From Hyalella azteca (lineage: Eukaryota; Arthropoda; Malacostraca; Amphipoda; Hyalellidae), in contig NW_025941620.1 in the NCBI RefSeq assembly GCF_000764305.2, positions 620,001 through 684,000 of the forward strand: a DNA stretch of 64,000 bases, given 5' to 3'. Every line of letters begins with the position of its first letter. Positions within the stretch are counted from its first letter, which is position 1. The notes beneath the pieces are model-generated. The model was not told where the DNA came from. It ran no database searches and saw only the letters and a list, made by a program, of their open reading frames with translations. The translations under genes and the position numbers were made by a program. Positions 49,001 through 59,900 of this stretch are shown here, piece by piece.

Positions 49001-50654
49001 CTGGACTTATTGCCTGGTCCGTAATTTGCTAGGCATTTTAAGACTGAACATATGCTCCTGCATTGCTTCGTCTGGACTTATTGCCTGGTCCGTAATTTGC
49101 TAGGCATTTTAAGACTGAACATATGCTCCTGCATAGCTTCGTCTAGTGCTCTAGTCTGTTCTTGAAGGCGTTCATACTCGGAGCGTCAACGATTAGATGA
49201 GCATTCACTACCAGCATGTTCACAAACTGTTGTGTCCGTTTTATGCACCTTTATCCTAAAATAAGCATCAAACTGTACTTGAGCGATGAATTGAAGCTTT
49301 GTGCGAAGCATAGTATCCTCATCAATGTTTATGATGTCTTCGCGTTGAATTTTGACTCGGTTATGAAGTTTGAGGAAGTTCAGCTTATGTTCGTAATTTT
49401 AACGCATTCATTTTCGCTTGCTAGTAGCAATTCCATGTATGAAGAATAGGATTTGTTGTGATGTGCACCGAATCGTTTTTAAAGATGTTTTGAGTTTACG
49501 TAAGCAACGTTTATTAGTATAGTAGTTTAACTCGGCGCCAAAGATGAAGACTAAATGAACGCCTTGTGTGGTGAAGCATTCGGCACTTGTAACAGGCAGT
49601 GTAACAGGCAGTCGACTAGCTGAGTGCAGATAATGTACTAGTAACTATGATACTTACGCAGTTTTTTTTTCAGGATTTATTTGTAAAATTTTCAGCTACG
49701 TTTGCTCTGTAAAAATATCTACTCGTTTCTTCGTGTCTATGAATGAGATGTACTTCTTTCACGTCGTGTGTCGTTTGCAGTGAAATCGCTCTACTTGGCG
49801 CTCCATAACTAACGCCTGAATATATAACAGCTTCTAATTAACAACTGCTTCTAATTGCGGCAATTTTTTTTTTATCGACTTTTATCAATTTTTTGCGTGA
49901 AGAAATCATGACGATTGTAGCATTTTGTCTCAAAAACATACCCATCAAAGAATGAGTTCGGCTATGTTGATTGGATTAAGTAAAGCATATATAACGTAGT
50001 TCGTAGTGGGCAGGGTGGCCCAGTGGTTAAAGTTCAGAGTACCAAGATTGGCGCAGAGAGGCGCGGGTTCGATCCCAGCTCTGTGCGCCAGTTTCTGGTC
50101 AGAATCGGCGAGGAGGCCGGGCGGTTAAGCACAGCAGAATTGTAGCAGTGAGTTGCGCATTCGAGACCGCAACAAGCTGTGAATGTTCTACGATGTTAAG
50201 AATCGACGACAGGCCTACGGCCTACTAACGCTGAAACCGCTATTATTATAACGCTCGCCAGCTTCGACGCAAGCTTAGCTATCGTTAACGCTTTCCGCCT
50301 CACTTCCTGTAGTTCACCAGAATTTTGTGCCTACTAAACTGCTTTAACGAAAACTATGCTTTAGGTTCAGGAAATTTTAGGAATCACTAAATATTTAGAT
50401 TTGATTGTTCTCATTGTTTTTATCGTGCGAGATAAAAATTCTCCATTTTTGGCCGATTAGGTCAATAATAAAATGGCTCTCACTCGAGACTAATGTATGG
50501 TTTGTGATAGTTTCTGTCCGGTAAATGCATTGTGTCGTAATTCACAGTTTGTTATTATTGATGCGGATTGTTGTCACAGTGCCGATTGGTTGTTCTCTTT
50601 CTGTTCTAGGAAGAGATCGTCGAGTTGGCGCTCCGAGACCTCGGCCTGATCTAG
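34068..50654 (+). CDS. AP1S2: AP-1 adaptor complex sigma subunit, with three candidate last exons
   Basis: Small (sigma) subunit of the clathrin adaptor AP-1, which sorts cargo between trans-Golgi and endosomes. Shared exons are 34068-34246, 34842-34950 and 36071-36208, in phase. The protein starts [19 protein letters not shown], continues [59 protein letters not shown] and [19 protein letters not shown], and reaches [15 protein letters not shown]. This is the longin-like core with the surface that binds dileucine ([DE]xxxL[LI]) signals together with the gamma subunit. The shared part is 142 codons; a last exon at 41392, 46387 or 50610 completes 156, 160 or 156 aa (family norm about 157). The name follows the vertebrate paralogue most similar at the N-terminus; in invertebrates it is usually the single AP-1 sigma gene. 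Introns hold minisatellites and SINE-like repeats. Confidence 0.96.
37937..38250 (+). repeat. 37-bp minisatellite in an AP-1 sigma intron
   Basis: Eight to nine copies of AGTCTGTGTGGCAGCAGTTA followed by TTGCCATCATTGGCTGG. Gives an artefactual long + ORF. Confidence 0.92.
38671..38836 (-). repeat. Dispersed SINE-like family 2, copy 3
   Basis: GGCACTGAAGAAATAGGCCC, CCTGTTGCCGATTCTTG, TTCGTGACTTGATTCACAA, GATCCGGCCTTTGGAACCCG and TTGCCTGGTCCGTAATTTGC are shared almost exactly with copy 4 at 48861. Confidence 0.88.
41392..41436 (+). CDS. AP1S2: AP-1 sigma candidate last exon A
   Basis: Follows TCTCTCCTAAG and encodes [14 protein letters not shown] and TGA in phase with the shared LLQE. This acidic start and [L/I]REIGL-type end is the usual AP-1 sigma C-terminus (human ends DLLQEE...VLEEIGL/MGL). 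Gives a 156-aa protein. Confidence 0.88.
   Translation, partial: DEAVEGALREIGLY
42159..42632 (+). repeat. Dispersed repeat family 4, copy 1 (about 450 bp)
   Basis: Starts near CTGTGCGCGTCAGAAGTC, runs through TGTCTGACTGCAG, TTCCTTACATTTCCCTTCTC, TCTCTCTCGTGCGGGCGGC and CTTCTTTCGAGCCAGCTTCA, and ends AGCTGAAGCGCTAGTAAAC. About 85% like 55183-55605. The end segment recurs near 43480-43555. Confidence 0.85.
43340..43560 (+). repeat. Dispersed repeat family 4, 3' fragment
   Basis: Holds only the end module: CTCTTGTGGGTGATGA, TGAGATCTTCTACTTTTTTG, GTGCAAGATAGCTTGATTGC and TGAAGTACTAGTAAGCC, TGTGGCTGCTAAACTAA, as in the last 150 bp of copy 1. Confidence 0.7.
44812..44882. repeat. AT-only palindrome (AAT/ATT repeats)
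   Basis: Alternating AATAATAAT and ATTATTATT blocks centred near 44846 form a nearly perfect 70-bp inverted repeat able to fold into a hairpin. It lies in an AP-1 sigma intron. Confidence 0.8.
46387..46443 (+). CDS. AP1S2: AP-1 sigma candidate last exon B, aromatic-rich C-terminus
   Basis: Preceded by about 120 bases of almost pure pyrimidine ending CTCTCCAG, an exceptionally strong acceptor. In phase with LLQE it encodes [18 protein letters not shown] then TAG, giving 160 aa. The acidic start fits the family but the Tyr/Trp-rich end does not, so this may be a diverged isoform, a minor exon or an exon-like coincidence. Confidence 0.6.
   Translation, partial: DEEEEEALYYGGLYWKSF
46455..46630 (+). 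repeat. 43-bp tandem repeat just downstream of last exon B
   Basis: Four nearly perfect copies of a unit containing GCTGCACCATTAGTGTACAT then GGTCACCACTAGAACACGTC. It would lie in the 3' UTR if exon B is used. Confidence 0.92.
48861..49145 (-). repeat. Dispersed SINE-like family 2, copy 4, with internal 71-bp duplication
   Basis: Same order as copy 3. The block CTGGACTTATTGCCTGGTCC through GCTCCTGCATTGCTTCGT is present twice (from 49001 and 49072), differing by about one base, so the duplication is recent. Confidence 0.9.
50008..50250 (+). mobile_element. tRNA-derived SINE, copy 3
   Basis: Head carries both pol III promoter boxes: TGGCCCAGTGG (A box, 50016-50026) and GGTTCGATCCC (B box, 50066-50076). 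The body holds GGTCAGAATCGGCGAGGAGG and CGAGACCGCAACAAGCTGTG, and the tail AAGAATCGACGACAGGCC ending TATTATTATA. It lies about 360 bp upstream of AP-1 sigma last exon C. Confidence 0.9.
50610..50654 (+). CDS. AP1S2: AP-1 sigma candidate last exon C
   Basis: Follows TTTCTGTTCTAG and encodes [14 protein letters not shown] and TAG in phase with LLQE, giving 156 aa. Same length and pattern as exon A (acidic pair, ALR, [DE][IL]GL ending), consistent with an exon duplication that has since diverged. Confidence 0.88.
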   Translation, partial: EEIVELALRDLGLI

Positions 50655-53600
50655 AGCACGAGACTCTACCTCGATCTAGAGCCCGTGACTCGATCTACCT
50701 CGATCATAGAGCGCGAGACTCGAAGCTGCACCGCGACGTTGTTACTTTTGTCTTCGTTTCTTGACGCTCATTTCACAAACTATTTAAATGCAGCCTCTTT
50801 TCAGCGTAACTCAGATCACATTTGTGGGTTTCGCTGTCTAAAATGAGGCAAAAGTCATACATATATTTTTCTTCGATGAATTCTTGCTATACGCCCACTC
50901 ATGCAGGTATTTTTCTTCGCCTCATTGGGGTACAAGTCAAGTTATTTTATTTATTTGTTTTATTAGCTAGCTTGCGTCACAAGCGGAGCCGTCTGTGTGT
51001 TTTTATTGCTAACTTTATATACAATTAACCAATATTTACCCAATATTCCATTAGTGAACATGCCAGTAGTATTTTTTCGAAATGACATTTTTAATTTTAG
51101 AGAAATGAGTGAGACACAGTGAAAACAGTGATGGGTTTAGCTTTTCAAACTAAACCCACAAATCATAGACGAGATATCAGCCGGTACGTGTATTTAGGCC
51201 GCAACATGTCCTTAGCGGGTTCAACAGTACGGTCTCTAATACTGCTCTTACAACGTGTGAAGAGTCGCTCATAGTAGTGGAGTGCGGTAGAGCGCCACTG
51301 TATGCGCAGTGATGACGGCACCGGCATGAGAGGAGCTAGTCGTGGGTTCGAACCTTGATTGCTCAGTTCATTCCTCGGTGTCACTGACGGGCGGCGCTTG
51401 GTAGCCGTAGGCAGGTGGTGCTTGCAGCATGGCCAATTGGGTGTGTGTCCCTAAACGAACTCTTGGTACTTGCTACCTGGGGGGGATCTCAAGGTCTTGG
51501 GGAGCACGTTAATGCAACGCGATGTTAGCCTTTGGGTTTCTCGCGTACTTTGTGTGGGATTTTAAAATATATAATTATGGAAATTGCATCACAGCCGCAT
51601 AATATTATTTGTTTTGCATTATTATGTATACGCGTTATAGCTGAATGTTTTGTAGTTGGTGTTAGGAAGAAGAAAATCATTAAGGTCATTTGACGGTGAT
51701 CCCAAGTTAAAGATATCTCACACTAGTAGGTATTCATCCAAATTGTTGTTAATCGAACTTGATTCGCTTACAATGACAACGCTTACATTTCTTGCCGTTA
51801 TTCTAGTGACGATAACTTTTAACGTGATACTGGTATATTCTATTGCTATTTATTACAAGTCGCGTCATATGACTTGAATGTCCACCCCGCACTCACGGTA
51901 TGTTGGTGTGGTATCATCGATCTGAATCTGCAGTCCGTATCACCATTTGATGATCTCGCAGCAAAATCGAGATTTTTGTCGATAAAATTTCGGTCGTTTC
52001 TACTTCAAAACGAAAGACATTAAAGATCGAATGTGTTTGATCATGTTTGTTGAACGAACAAAGTTCTTTGTTCTTTAACACCGGTATTATCAAATTCTGT
52101 CACGATTTCAACTGATAAGCCTCTTCTAACTTTGAGCCGCCTTCTATTTTAATACTACGGTATTTACTCTTTTTTATTTTCAACTTCTTTATTGATTCGC
52201 CAATCGATTTCGACTGCCACTCCTGCGATTATTTTGATGTGAACGGAAAAGATTCTCTTTGCAACCGCCATCGTTAATTATCCATATAAGTGCCTTAACT
52301 GAAGCAATAAGCATTGTGATTGACAATCTAGCATAATTATTGTACTGAATTGAAGCCATCATTGGCTTTGACATTTTTCTCTGTATACTTTGGCTTAGCA
52401 TCCCATATGCGTTTAAATTGATAAGTTTTTCTGAGAAATTTTCTAAAATTTTTCAATCATAATCCATCGATGATATGATGATTAATTTTAATTTCTTAGT
52501 GGCAATGAAACTGTTAAACTGATTGGGACAATCCTAATCTTTCCGGGATTTTATTGATAATAACAACGAAAGGCAAGTTTAAACGCCAGTCTCGCTTCCA
52601 TTCATAGACGTGACGTAGTCATCGTTCTAGCGGCGTCCACTGGGGAAGTCGTGCGGTGACATAAGATCCAGAGTTTATTTCTACGTCATTCCAAAAATGC
52701 CGCGCGTGATAAATTATAGAAATCGAAACGTTCAACGAAATAAATTTTATGGTACATTTGTATTTTAATTTGTTGATACGTCTCCGTCAAATGAGGTTCT
52801 AAATGCGGCTCAAAATTGCAATTTTTATATCGGTTACGAGCTCGCGATGCGTATAAAAGACTTGCATAATGATCTGTGAATGGCATTCTTGTGTTAGAAT
52901 TTAATTGCATTATTTGGTATTGTAAGTATGTTACTCGTTATGAAAATAATTCACTAATAATTCAATGTAAAACTCCAGTTTTGTTAATTATTGGGCAGAA
53001 TAAGTGAGGCATAATACCTGCGTAGTTTTCTCTTCTCGCTATAACTGACAATAATATGTGTGGTCACAATTTTTGGACCTAATTTAACGTTGTTAATTTA
53101 TATTTAATGAAGACAGTATTTGACGAGTGCGTTGTGTAACCTGCTGGCGATAATTCATATTGTAAAGGCTTTTAATCGATTTAGATATGCTCTTAATTGC
53201 AAACAATGTGTGCATTTACCGTATCCTGCTAAGGGCGAAGCGGTGGACGAAAGACTGCATTGTGGATACAAGGATTCCTTGTATCAGGATACGAAAGACT
53301 GCATCGCCTGAGATACAAGGAAGTTGTGACACCGATTCCTTCACAATTGGCGGCCATGATAAACTGCCGTTGATGGTGGTATTTTTCGGTGGAAAAATAT
53401 GCCGTTGATCGTGGTTTTCTTCAGTTGACAACATTTTGAATGATTGTGGTTTTCTTCTGAAGAAAAATTTGGCGATGGCTGTAGTATCCATCGGAAATGG
53501 TTGCAATTTTCGGGTGATAATGGCTGTCTACTGAAAAGTTTTCCGATGGCGTACATATAGTGCTTAAAATTTTTTTTGAGTATTAGTCAGAAGTATCAAT

Positions 53601-53925
53601 TAAAGATTATAACAAATTTTCAGCCATGGCGATGCGTGAATTTTCTGTCTGAAATAACCGCCGGTGTTAGCTGAAATATCGTCACATTCTTGTGCCTTAT
53701 TATTAATCACAAATATATTCAGCTTTGCCAACTTAATTTGATTCCCTCCTAATGATCCAGTAATCTAGCATCTTCCTTCTCCGATTACAATATCGATTTC
53801 CTAGTAATTTCTACGTATTCCAATATTACCGTCTTTGGGACATATCATTATTCAATTACTGGCATTATGTGCTTGGTACGAGCCGCGCTCGAGGTGTTTA
53901 ATGATCATTTACTGTAAAGCAGTGA
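50655..53925. other. AP-1 sigma 3' flank and intergenic sequence
   Basis: Begins with the probable 3' UTR of exon C. At about 51265-51560 a possible second tRNA-like SINE carries GGGTTCGAACC (B-box-like), but no second copy was seen here. Remaining sequence has no recognised gene. Confidence 0.35.
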
Positions 53926-54090
53926 GAAGCTCGGCGAGAGGTGTCACTGTGGTGTAGTTTGGCAGTGAAAAGCAGTGAGCAGCAGTTCGGCGAGTTGTGT
54001 CACTGTGGTGTAGTTTGGCAGTGAAAAGCAGTGAGCAGCAGTTCGGCGAGTGGTGTCACTGTGGTGTAGTTCAGTAGTAGTGGTGTGCTG
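53926..54090 (+). repeat. 56-bp tandem repeat (about three copies)
   Basis: Unit near AGCAGTTCGGCGAGTTGTGT then CACTGTGGTGTAGTTTGGCA and GTGAAAAGCAGTGAGC. Located 150 bp upstream of an ATG that is followed directly by GTAAGT (54238). Confidence 0.88.
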
Positions 54091-54237
54091 TGTTGCTCAA
54101 TTCTTCTCGAAGTTAACAACTACTCGACTAACTTATTAGTGCTGCAACTAGAATAAATAAATCTCTGGTCGTGGGCATTTGATCTATTTGAATGAAGCTT
54201 GTCTTGCTAAACGCGCACTGAGTTAGAAATTAGGAAG

Positions 54238-54240
54238 ATG
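54238..54240 (+). other. Possible one-codon first exon (ATG followed by a GTAAGT donor)
   Basis: AGGAAGATG is followed immediately by GTAAGTTTG, a full-consensus donor. Some genes carry only the start codon in exon 1. No downstream exon with a matching acceptor and recognisable product was found within the window. Confidence 0.2.
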
Positions 54241-54679
54241 GTAAGTTTGATCTTGTACTATCTATCTGAGGTACAAGTATTTAATATCTATTATGAAATA
54301 AACTCCGCACTGCTTTAATCTTCTTGCTTTTCTGTTAAATAACCAAATAACCTCGGCGGAGTTAGTGGTGGGATGCTCACAGTATTCGGCTCTTGCTGGT
54401 TTCAATTAAGAATCTTGATTCAGTTCTGAAAGAATATTTGGGTGCGAAGTTTGGTCTGCCAAGAGAACACTAAATAGTCTGGCATCTGCACGATACATGT
54501 TGCCGTTACGATACTGATGTGTACTGTGAGAAATGGGTTGCGGGTGTTACTGGCACTACCGTGTATACACTACTGGGATGGATAACCTTTTTTATAATTA
54601 TTTATTCTACTAAATTCTTCTGAATGCCTAACTCATTAGGCCTCCTCATATGAGAAGTCAGTGAACGAATTTCAAAGGT

Positions 54680-54910
54680 GTAATTTAGTACAACCTAGGG
54701 CGCCGCGATGTGCGATACGGCATGTAATCTGTTCGATGTGCGAATGGTAATGTGACATGTGCGTGTGCAAGGGTGTGCGAAGTGTGCATGTCGTGTGGCG
54801 CGCGCGTGCGTGTAAGGGTGTGCGTGTCATGCGACGTGACGTGTGTGTTAGGGTGTGTGAAGTGTGTAAAAGAATGTGTGACGGGTACGTGTAATTGTGT
54901 ATGGCGTATC
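54680..54910. repeat. Imperfect TG/CG-rich repeat region
   Basis: Irregular GTGTGCG/TGTGTGA tracts. The Thr/His-rich minus-strand ORF here reflects the repeat. Confidence 0.6.
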
Positions 54911-55182
54911 ATGTAAGTGAGACTCGTGTCTATTTTACCCCGCTGCTATAACGTGCAGGATGAGACACCGCCCAACGCTCTCTTCGACGAACACGGTCTC
55001 GGCTGAAGCATTCGTCGCCACATCGCCTTCTTCGTCGCAGCTGTCTTTGCAATAAAGTCTCCTTATTTTATCTCTGGTGTTCCTCACAACCCATGTATTC
55101 ATTGCAAGGTCACATCGGGATGAATTTTCCTCTCCAGATAGGCTGCGAGACGACATAAGTTAAACCTCATCCTAGTCAGCCT

Positions 55183-55605
55183 CTGTGGGACTTCTGACGT
55201 GTCTGTGCGCGTCAGAAGTCTTATGGGATTTCGCTCTCCTAAGGGGATTGTTCCTGAGCGCCCCATCGCTGAGCTCGCGGTGTCTGACTGCAGATCTCAG
55301 TCGTGGGGTTAAGTGATTAATTTAGGTAGGATTCCTTACATTTCCCTTCTCTGTCTCTCTCGTGCGGGCGGCCGACGTCCCGTGTAAGCGACCTCTTGTT
55401 CGAGTGTCATCGTTTCTGTTGCTTTTCATCTGTCCCTCCTTGTCACTTCATCTCTTTGAATGCTAACGCTGCTTCTTTCGAGCCAGCTTCAGCGGGCTAG
55501 ACTATTGAGACTTTTGAATAACTGAGACTTCCTCTTTGATGGCGAGGTTATAGTTCGACCTCCGGTGCGAAATAGCTCGATAGCTGAGGCGCTAGCAACT
55601 CATTC
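55183..55605 (+). repeat. Dispersed repeat family 4, copy 2
   Basis: Matches 42159-42632 along its length. The left end forms a hairpin: GACTTCTGACG and CGTCAGAAGTC around an 8-9-base loop at about 55190-55220. Confidence 0.85.
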
Positions 55606-56954
55606 TACTACTACTCGTCCTAGTCAGCATTGGTCTACCGCAGATCGTTCTATTCAAATAAATGGTATTTGTCTGAAGAAGATTATAAGGCAAAGGATTG
55701 CAGTATATTATCGTCTTATTACGCTTATTATTCCACTGAAGCTAACTACTTGTTTGGCTCCAAATGAGCGCCGTCAACGCGCTTGTTAACCAGAAAATTT
55801 TTCTGTTGAATCCGGTCTTTGTACGAGGCAAGCGTTGAAAGTGAATTTATTTAAAGTGAAGCGATTTCTAAAGATTGTTCCTCTTTTTCTTTAGCAACAT
55901 ACCACAAAGAATCGTAACTCGTAGGAGTCACTTAGTCCAAAAGGTATGACATTTAGGGCTTTAGTTATTATGACTTTCATAGTAGATAATGCAAAGAGGG
56001 GACATAAATGAATAATAAATGGTGATTCGCGGGGCACAAAAAAAAAAAAAAAACGGCCGCTGAAAAGGCCGAACGTGTGAATGGAACAAACAGGCCTGAA
56101 ACTCGGTAACAAACGACTGATGAGTCACAGCATGAAACACGAATGGTTATAGGTTGAGTATAAAATTTTGCTATTTTTACATTGTATTTCGTACAAAAAT
56201 AACACTTGACTTACGAGTTAACCTGACACTTGAACACTGACGTGACACGGGAGATAATTACACGCGATGGAATATTTTGGGGAGGTGAAGCTGAGCAGCC
56301 AAGAGCGCTTCGGTGGCGCGCGTCTTCTGCACACATCGGACATGGAGGCAACTCGCTTCCACAGATTGTAAATAAATTTCTTAGTAAGCATGAGAAAATT
56401 CAGATTGTCATCTCATTTATGAATGTAGTAAATGGAAACCACGCAGTGAAGAAATCCCATAGTAACCAGCCCGGCCTGTCTCGCGGCTCTGATTATCTTC
56501 AAAAATAACTCTTGACATACCCGTGGGAATAATGTGGCATAAAACGCTCATCTCAAATGTGTAAGTATATAATTCTGCATGAATCAATCGTCTGCAGTTA
56601 ACGAGGACTTCGGGTTCCATACAAACTGCGCGTTGTGCCATCAACGAAAATAAACATCGATTTGAGGAGCCCATTGTAAAAGAATGCATGCATTCAACGT
56701 GATGGTAGGTAGTTCATCCTGCAAAACGCTAACCTCGGAAACTGTTACGTTACAGTGATATTTTGATCGATGAGGTGATGACGATACATATTTCTGTGGT
56801 GACGCTAGGTGATGATGGTTACTGTAAATCTGATGATAGATGATGAACACTGATATGCATTTTCTAATGATAGATGATGATGATGATGTATAAGTGAGGA
56901 TGAATAGCTGACCGATGGAAGTAAGTATAGTGATATGAAATAATACATTTCATG
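55606..56954. other. MED4 3' flank and intergenic sequence
   Basis: Includes the probable MED4 3' UTR nearest 56954, GATGAT simple sequence near 56870-56890 and a 15-base A run near 56040. No gene recognised. Confidence 0.35.
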
Positions 56955-59900
56955 TTACTGGGAGTCTGAAGATGAGGAAGACGATGAGTCTGTGCTCATA
57001 ACCTCGACGTCGTCCTGCTGCTTCTTCTGCACGACGGCTGTAGTGTGGGGGGTACCTCCCCCCACTCCCACACCCCCACCTCCCCCCGTCACGATGGCGC
57101 ACTCCCCACTGGGCTGCCACGCGAACATCCCCACGCCGGAGCTGTTCGAGTCTGAGCAGCAAGAACATCGTAAAATATACTTCATCTATAATTGTTTCAT
57201 TTTGTAGTTGCGCTCATTATTTTCATTATCGTGCAGTTGAGACGTTTTAACACTAGAGTGGTTTTTTTTTGGTCGATTACTTGCAGTGATGTTGCTTTCA
57301 TTGTGAAAAATCCTTATAATTCGCATGAAAAAAGACGGTATCTTTCCGCTATTCTTACTTTGCTATCATATATATACATACACACGAGTGCATTCTAGAC
57401 AGTACAACAAGTATTTCTGATATCGAATATTTAAAATGTGTGTAAAGTATTCACATTTTTGCAGCATTCACAACTGAGGACCGACGATAGTAGGAAGAAT
57501 TGTGATCAAATTATTAATATTAATTTTGTTAATTAATAATATAATTTGATAATTGTCACCTGTGCTGTGGTGTCGCTGAAGCAGCGAGTCGCTGAGGTGT
57601 TGCTGGGTGTGCAGTAGCTGGCAGTTCTGGCCCAACACTCCCGCCCTCATCTCAACATCTGCCAACACATACACTTTATTAATATTGAAACTAATAAATA
57701 TTGAAACCAATAAATATTGAAATCAACCCCTTGTCTACCGACTAATTTTTGTTAGTTCAACGTCTGCCAACACATACATTTTATTAATATTGAAACCAAT
57801 TAATATTGAAATTAACTCTTTGTCTACCGACTAATTTTTGTTAGTATAATATAGCATTAATGATGAGTCATGCATCTGGTGATGAAGAATTAAACCTATG
57901 CTTCAATTCAGAACTTGAGCAACTTACACTAGGTAAAACTTAGATCATAGAGACAATAAATGCGAGTGTAATTTAGTTAACACATGTGATTAATGCCATA
58001 ATTTACCGCTGTTGCTGCGCTATATGAAATCCTTTATAATAAACTATATTACAATAAAAAAGCTACTAAACCATTGCGCTATATAAAAACTAGTACATAA
58101 CATAAAAATCTACTAAATCGCCGATAATTTCGTACGATTACCAGACTTCAGGATATTCCATTACCAAAAATGTGGAAGGCAGTCATGAGTCACTATATAA
58201 AAAAATGAACATGACCAATTGAAGAAACTTTTTGCCAATTGCAATTAAAAAACTCCTAATTATTCATAAGAAATATAATATCAAGTTACCGATAGGATAA
58301 GGTCGCCGCGGGTCACCCTGCTGCCAGGTGGCAGGAGCAGACACGGCGTTGGTGCTGCTGATGCGGTGTGCGTAGCGCACGAGCTCCTCGGAGTTCACTG
58401 GCCGCTTGTTAGCAGCGCTGATTATCTTCAGTTTCTGCCGCGCCTGATACAAGCCCATGCTCTGAGGGAAGAGTTACAGTTCAGTCCCAAGTTTTGGCAA
58501 TAATTGTACTTATCTAAAATTAATCGTTTTCAATAATGTTCAATTTGTGTACATTGTGTCTCATGCAAAAAGGTTATTTAATTCTTGTATACTTATCTTG
58601 TCTAAAATTAATCTTCGTTTTCAATGATGTTCAATTTGTATACATTGTGGCTTATGCAAAAAAGTTACTTGATTGCGCATCAGCAATGCTAGCTCTTTGG
58701 TTCTTTGAAAATATATATTACATATTTCAGAGAAAGATTTCAGCAATTTTGTTTTCTTCTATATCTTGTTCTTTCTCACTATCTAATAAGATTTCAAGAA
58801 CATGTATAAAAAATCACTTGAATTATGATGTTGCTAAATGAATTTTTTTCTGGGTTAATGAGGATATTTCTATCTTGCAGTGACCAGTTGAGGAATGATC
58901 TAACATTTTGTTGTGCTTCATACAAGTTCTGAGATGGTCATTTTTATTAGAAAAAAGAATGCTGAGAAATTTCTGAATAACCTTCCTGTTGTCTTTATCT
59001 CTGGTATAAGCCCTATGCCCTCTGGACATATAGGGGGAATTGTGGGTCATTTTGACCCGAAGACAACAGCAGGGTTGAGGCAACTCATTTTTTTCAACCC
59101 TCTTTGTATAGCTACTACTTAAACTGATCTTCAATAGGCATCAATCAAATCATGACTTATTTATTAAGTATGGCATTTGCACACCCAGACTTACTAACCA
59201 ATTTATGATGAGCATCATAGAGTTGCTGTTCAAGGTTCTGTATGGCACTGTCCACCTTGGCAAGCTCCGCCTGTATTCCTGATATGACCTTCTCAACTGC
59301 AGCCTGATCACTGGCAACCTAAAAAACATCTTTATTTTTAGTATTAAAATTACTTCTTCATAATTTTCATCATTAATACAGTTATTACTAATGCAAAAAT
59401 GACCCAATGACTGGTATATAATAGGAGCTAGAAAATTGCCAATAAATGTTGTTTTGTACTGGACTAAATGTACATACATGAAATGTAGGTAACCACTAAA
59501 TGTAGGTACAACACACTCTCTGCACTGTTAATACCACAACTAACCAGATGATCTTTCTTAGTTTCCTCATTAGGACCTCACAAATATTTAGATATCAGCA
59601 GGAAAAAGTACATGCATTTGAGAGTAGAGTTAAGATTGGAACTACACCAAAATTTGTGGACAGATTTATAATTAAATTTATACTAGGAAGGACAATGTAA
59701 TGAAAATTATCATTTGATTTCTGCTATGTGAATGCATCACAAAATTAATGTATGAATTTACCTTGATTGTCTTTTTAAGCTCTGCATCCTTTGCAATGAG
59801 AAGCTGCACAACTGCATGCTGCTCTTGTGGGGACAGCTTCTGATGTTTGGGTGCCACACTGTTGTCCACCAATTGCCTGCAAATCAACAGTTGCAGTAAA

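Noticed and set aside
51668..51685. Acceptor-like GTTAG followed by an EEENH-stop frame as another AP-1 sigma end
   Set aside because: Only five codons, weak acceptor and lies beyond the convincing exon C.
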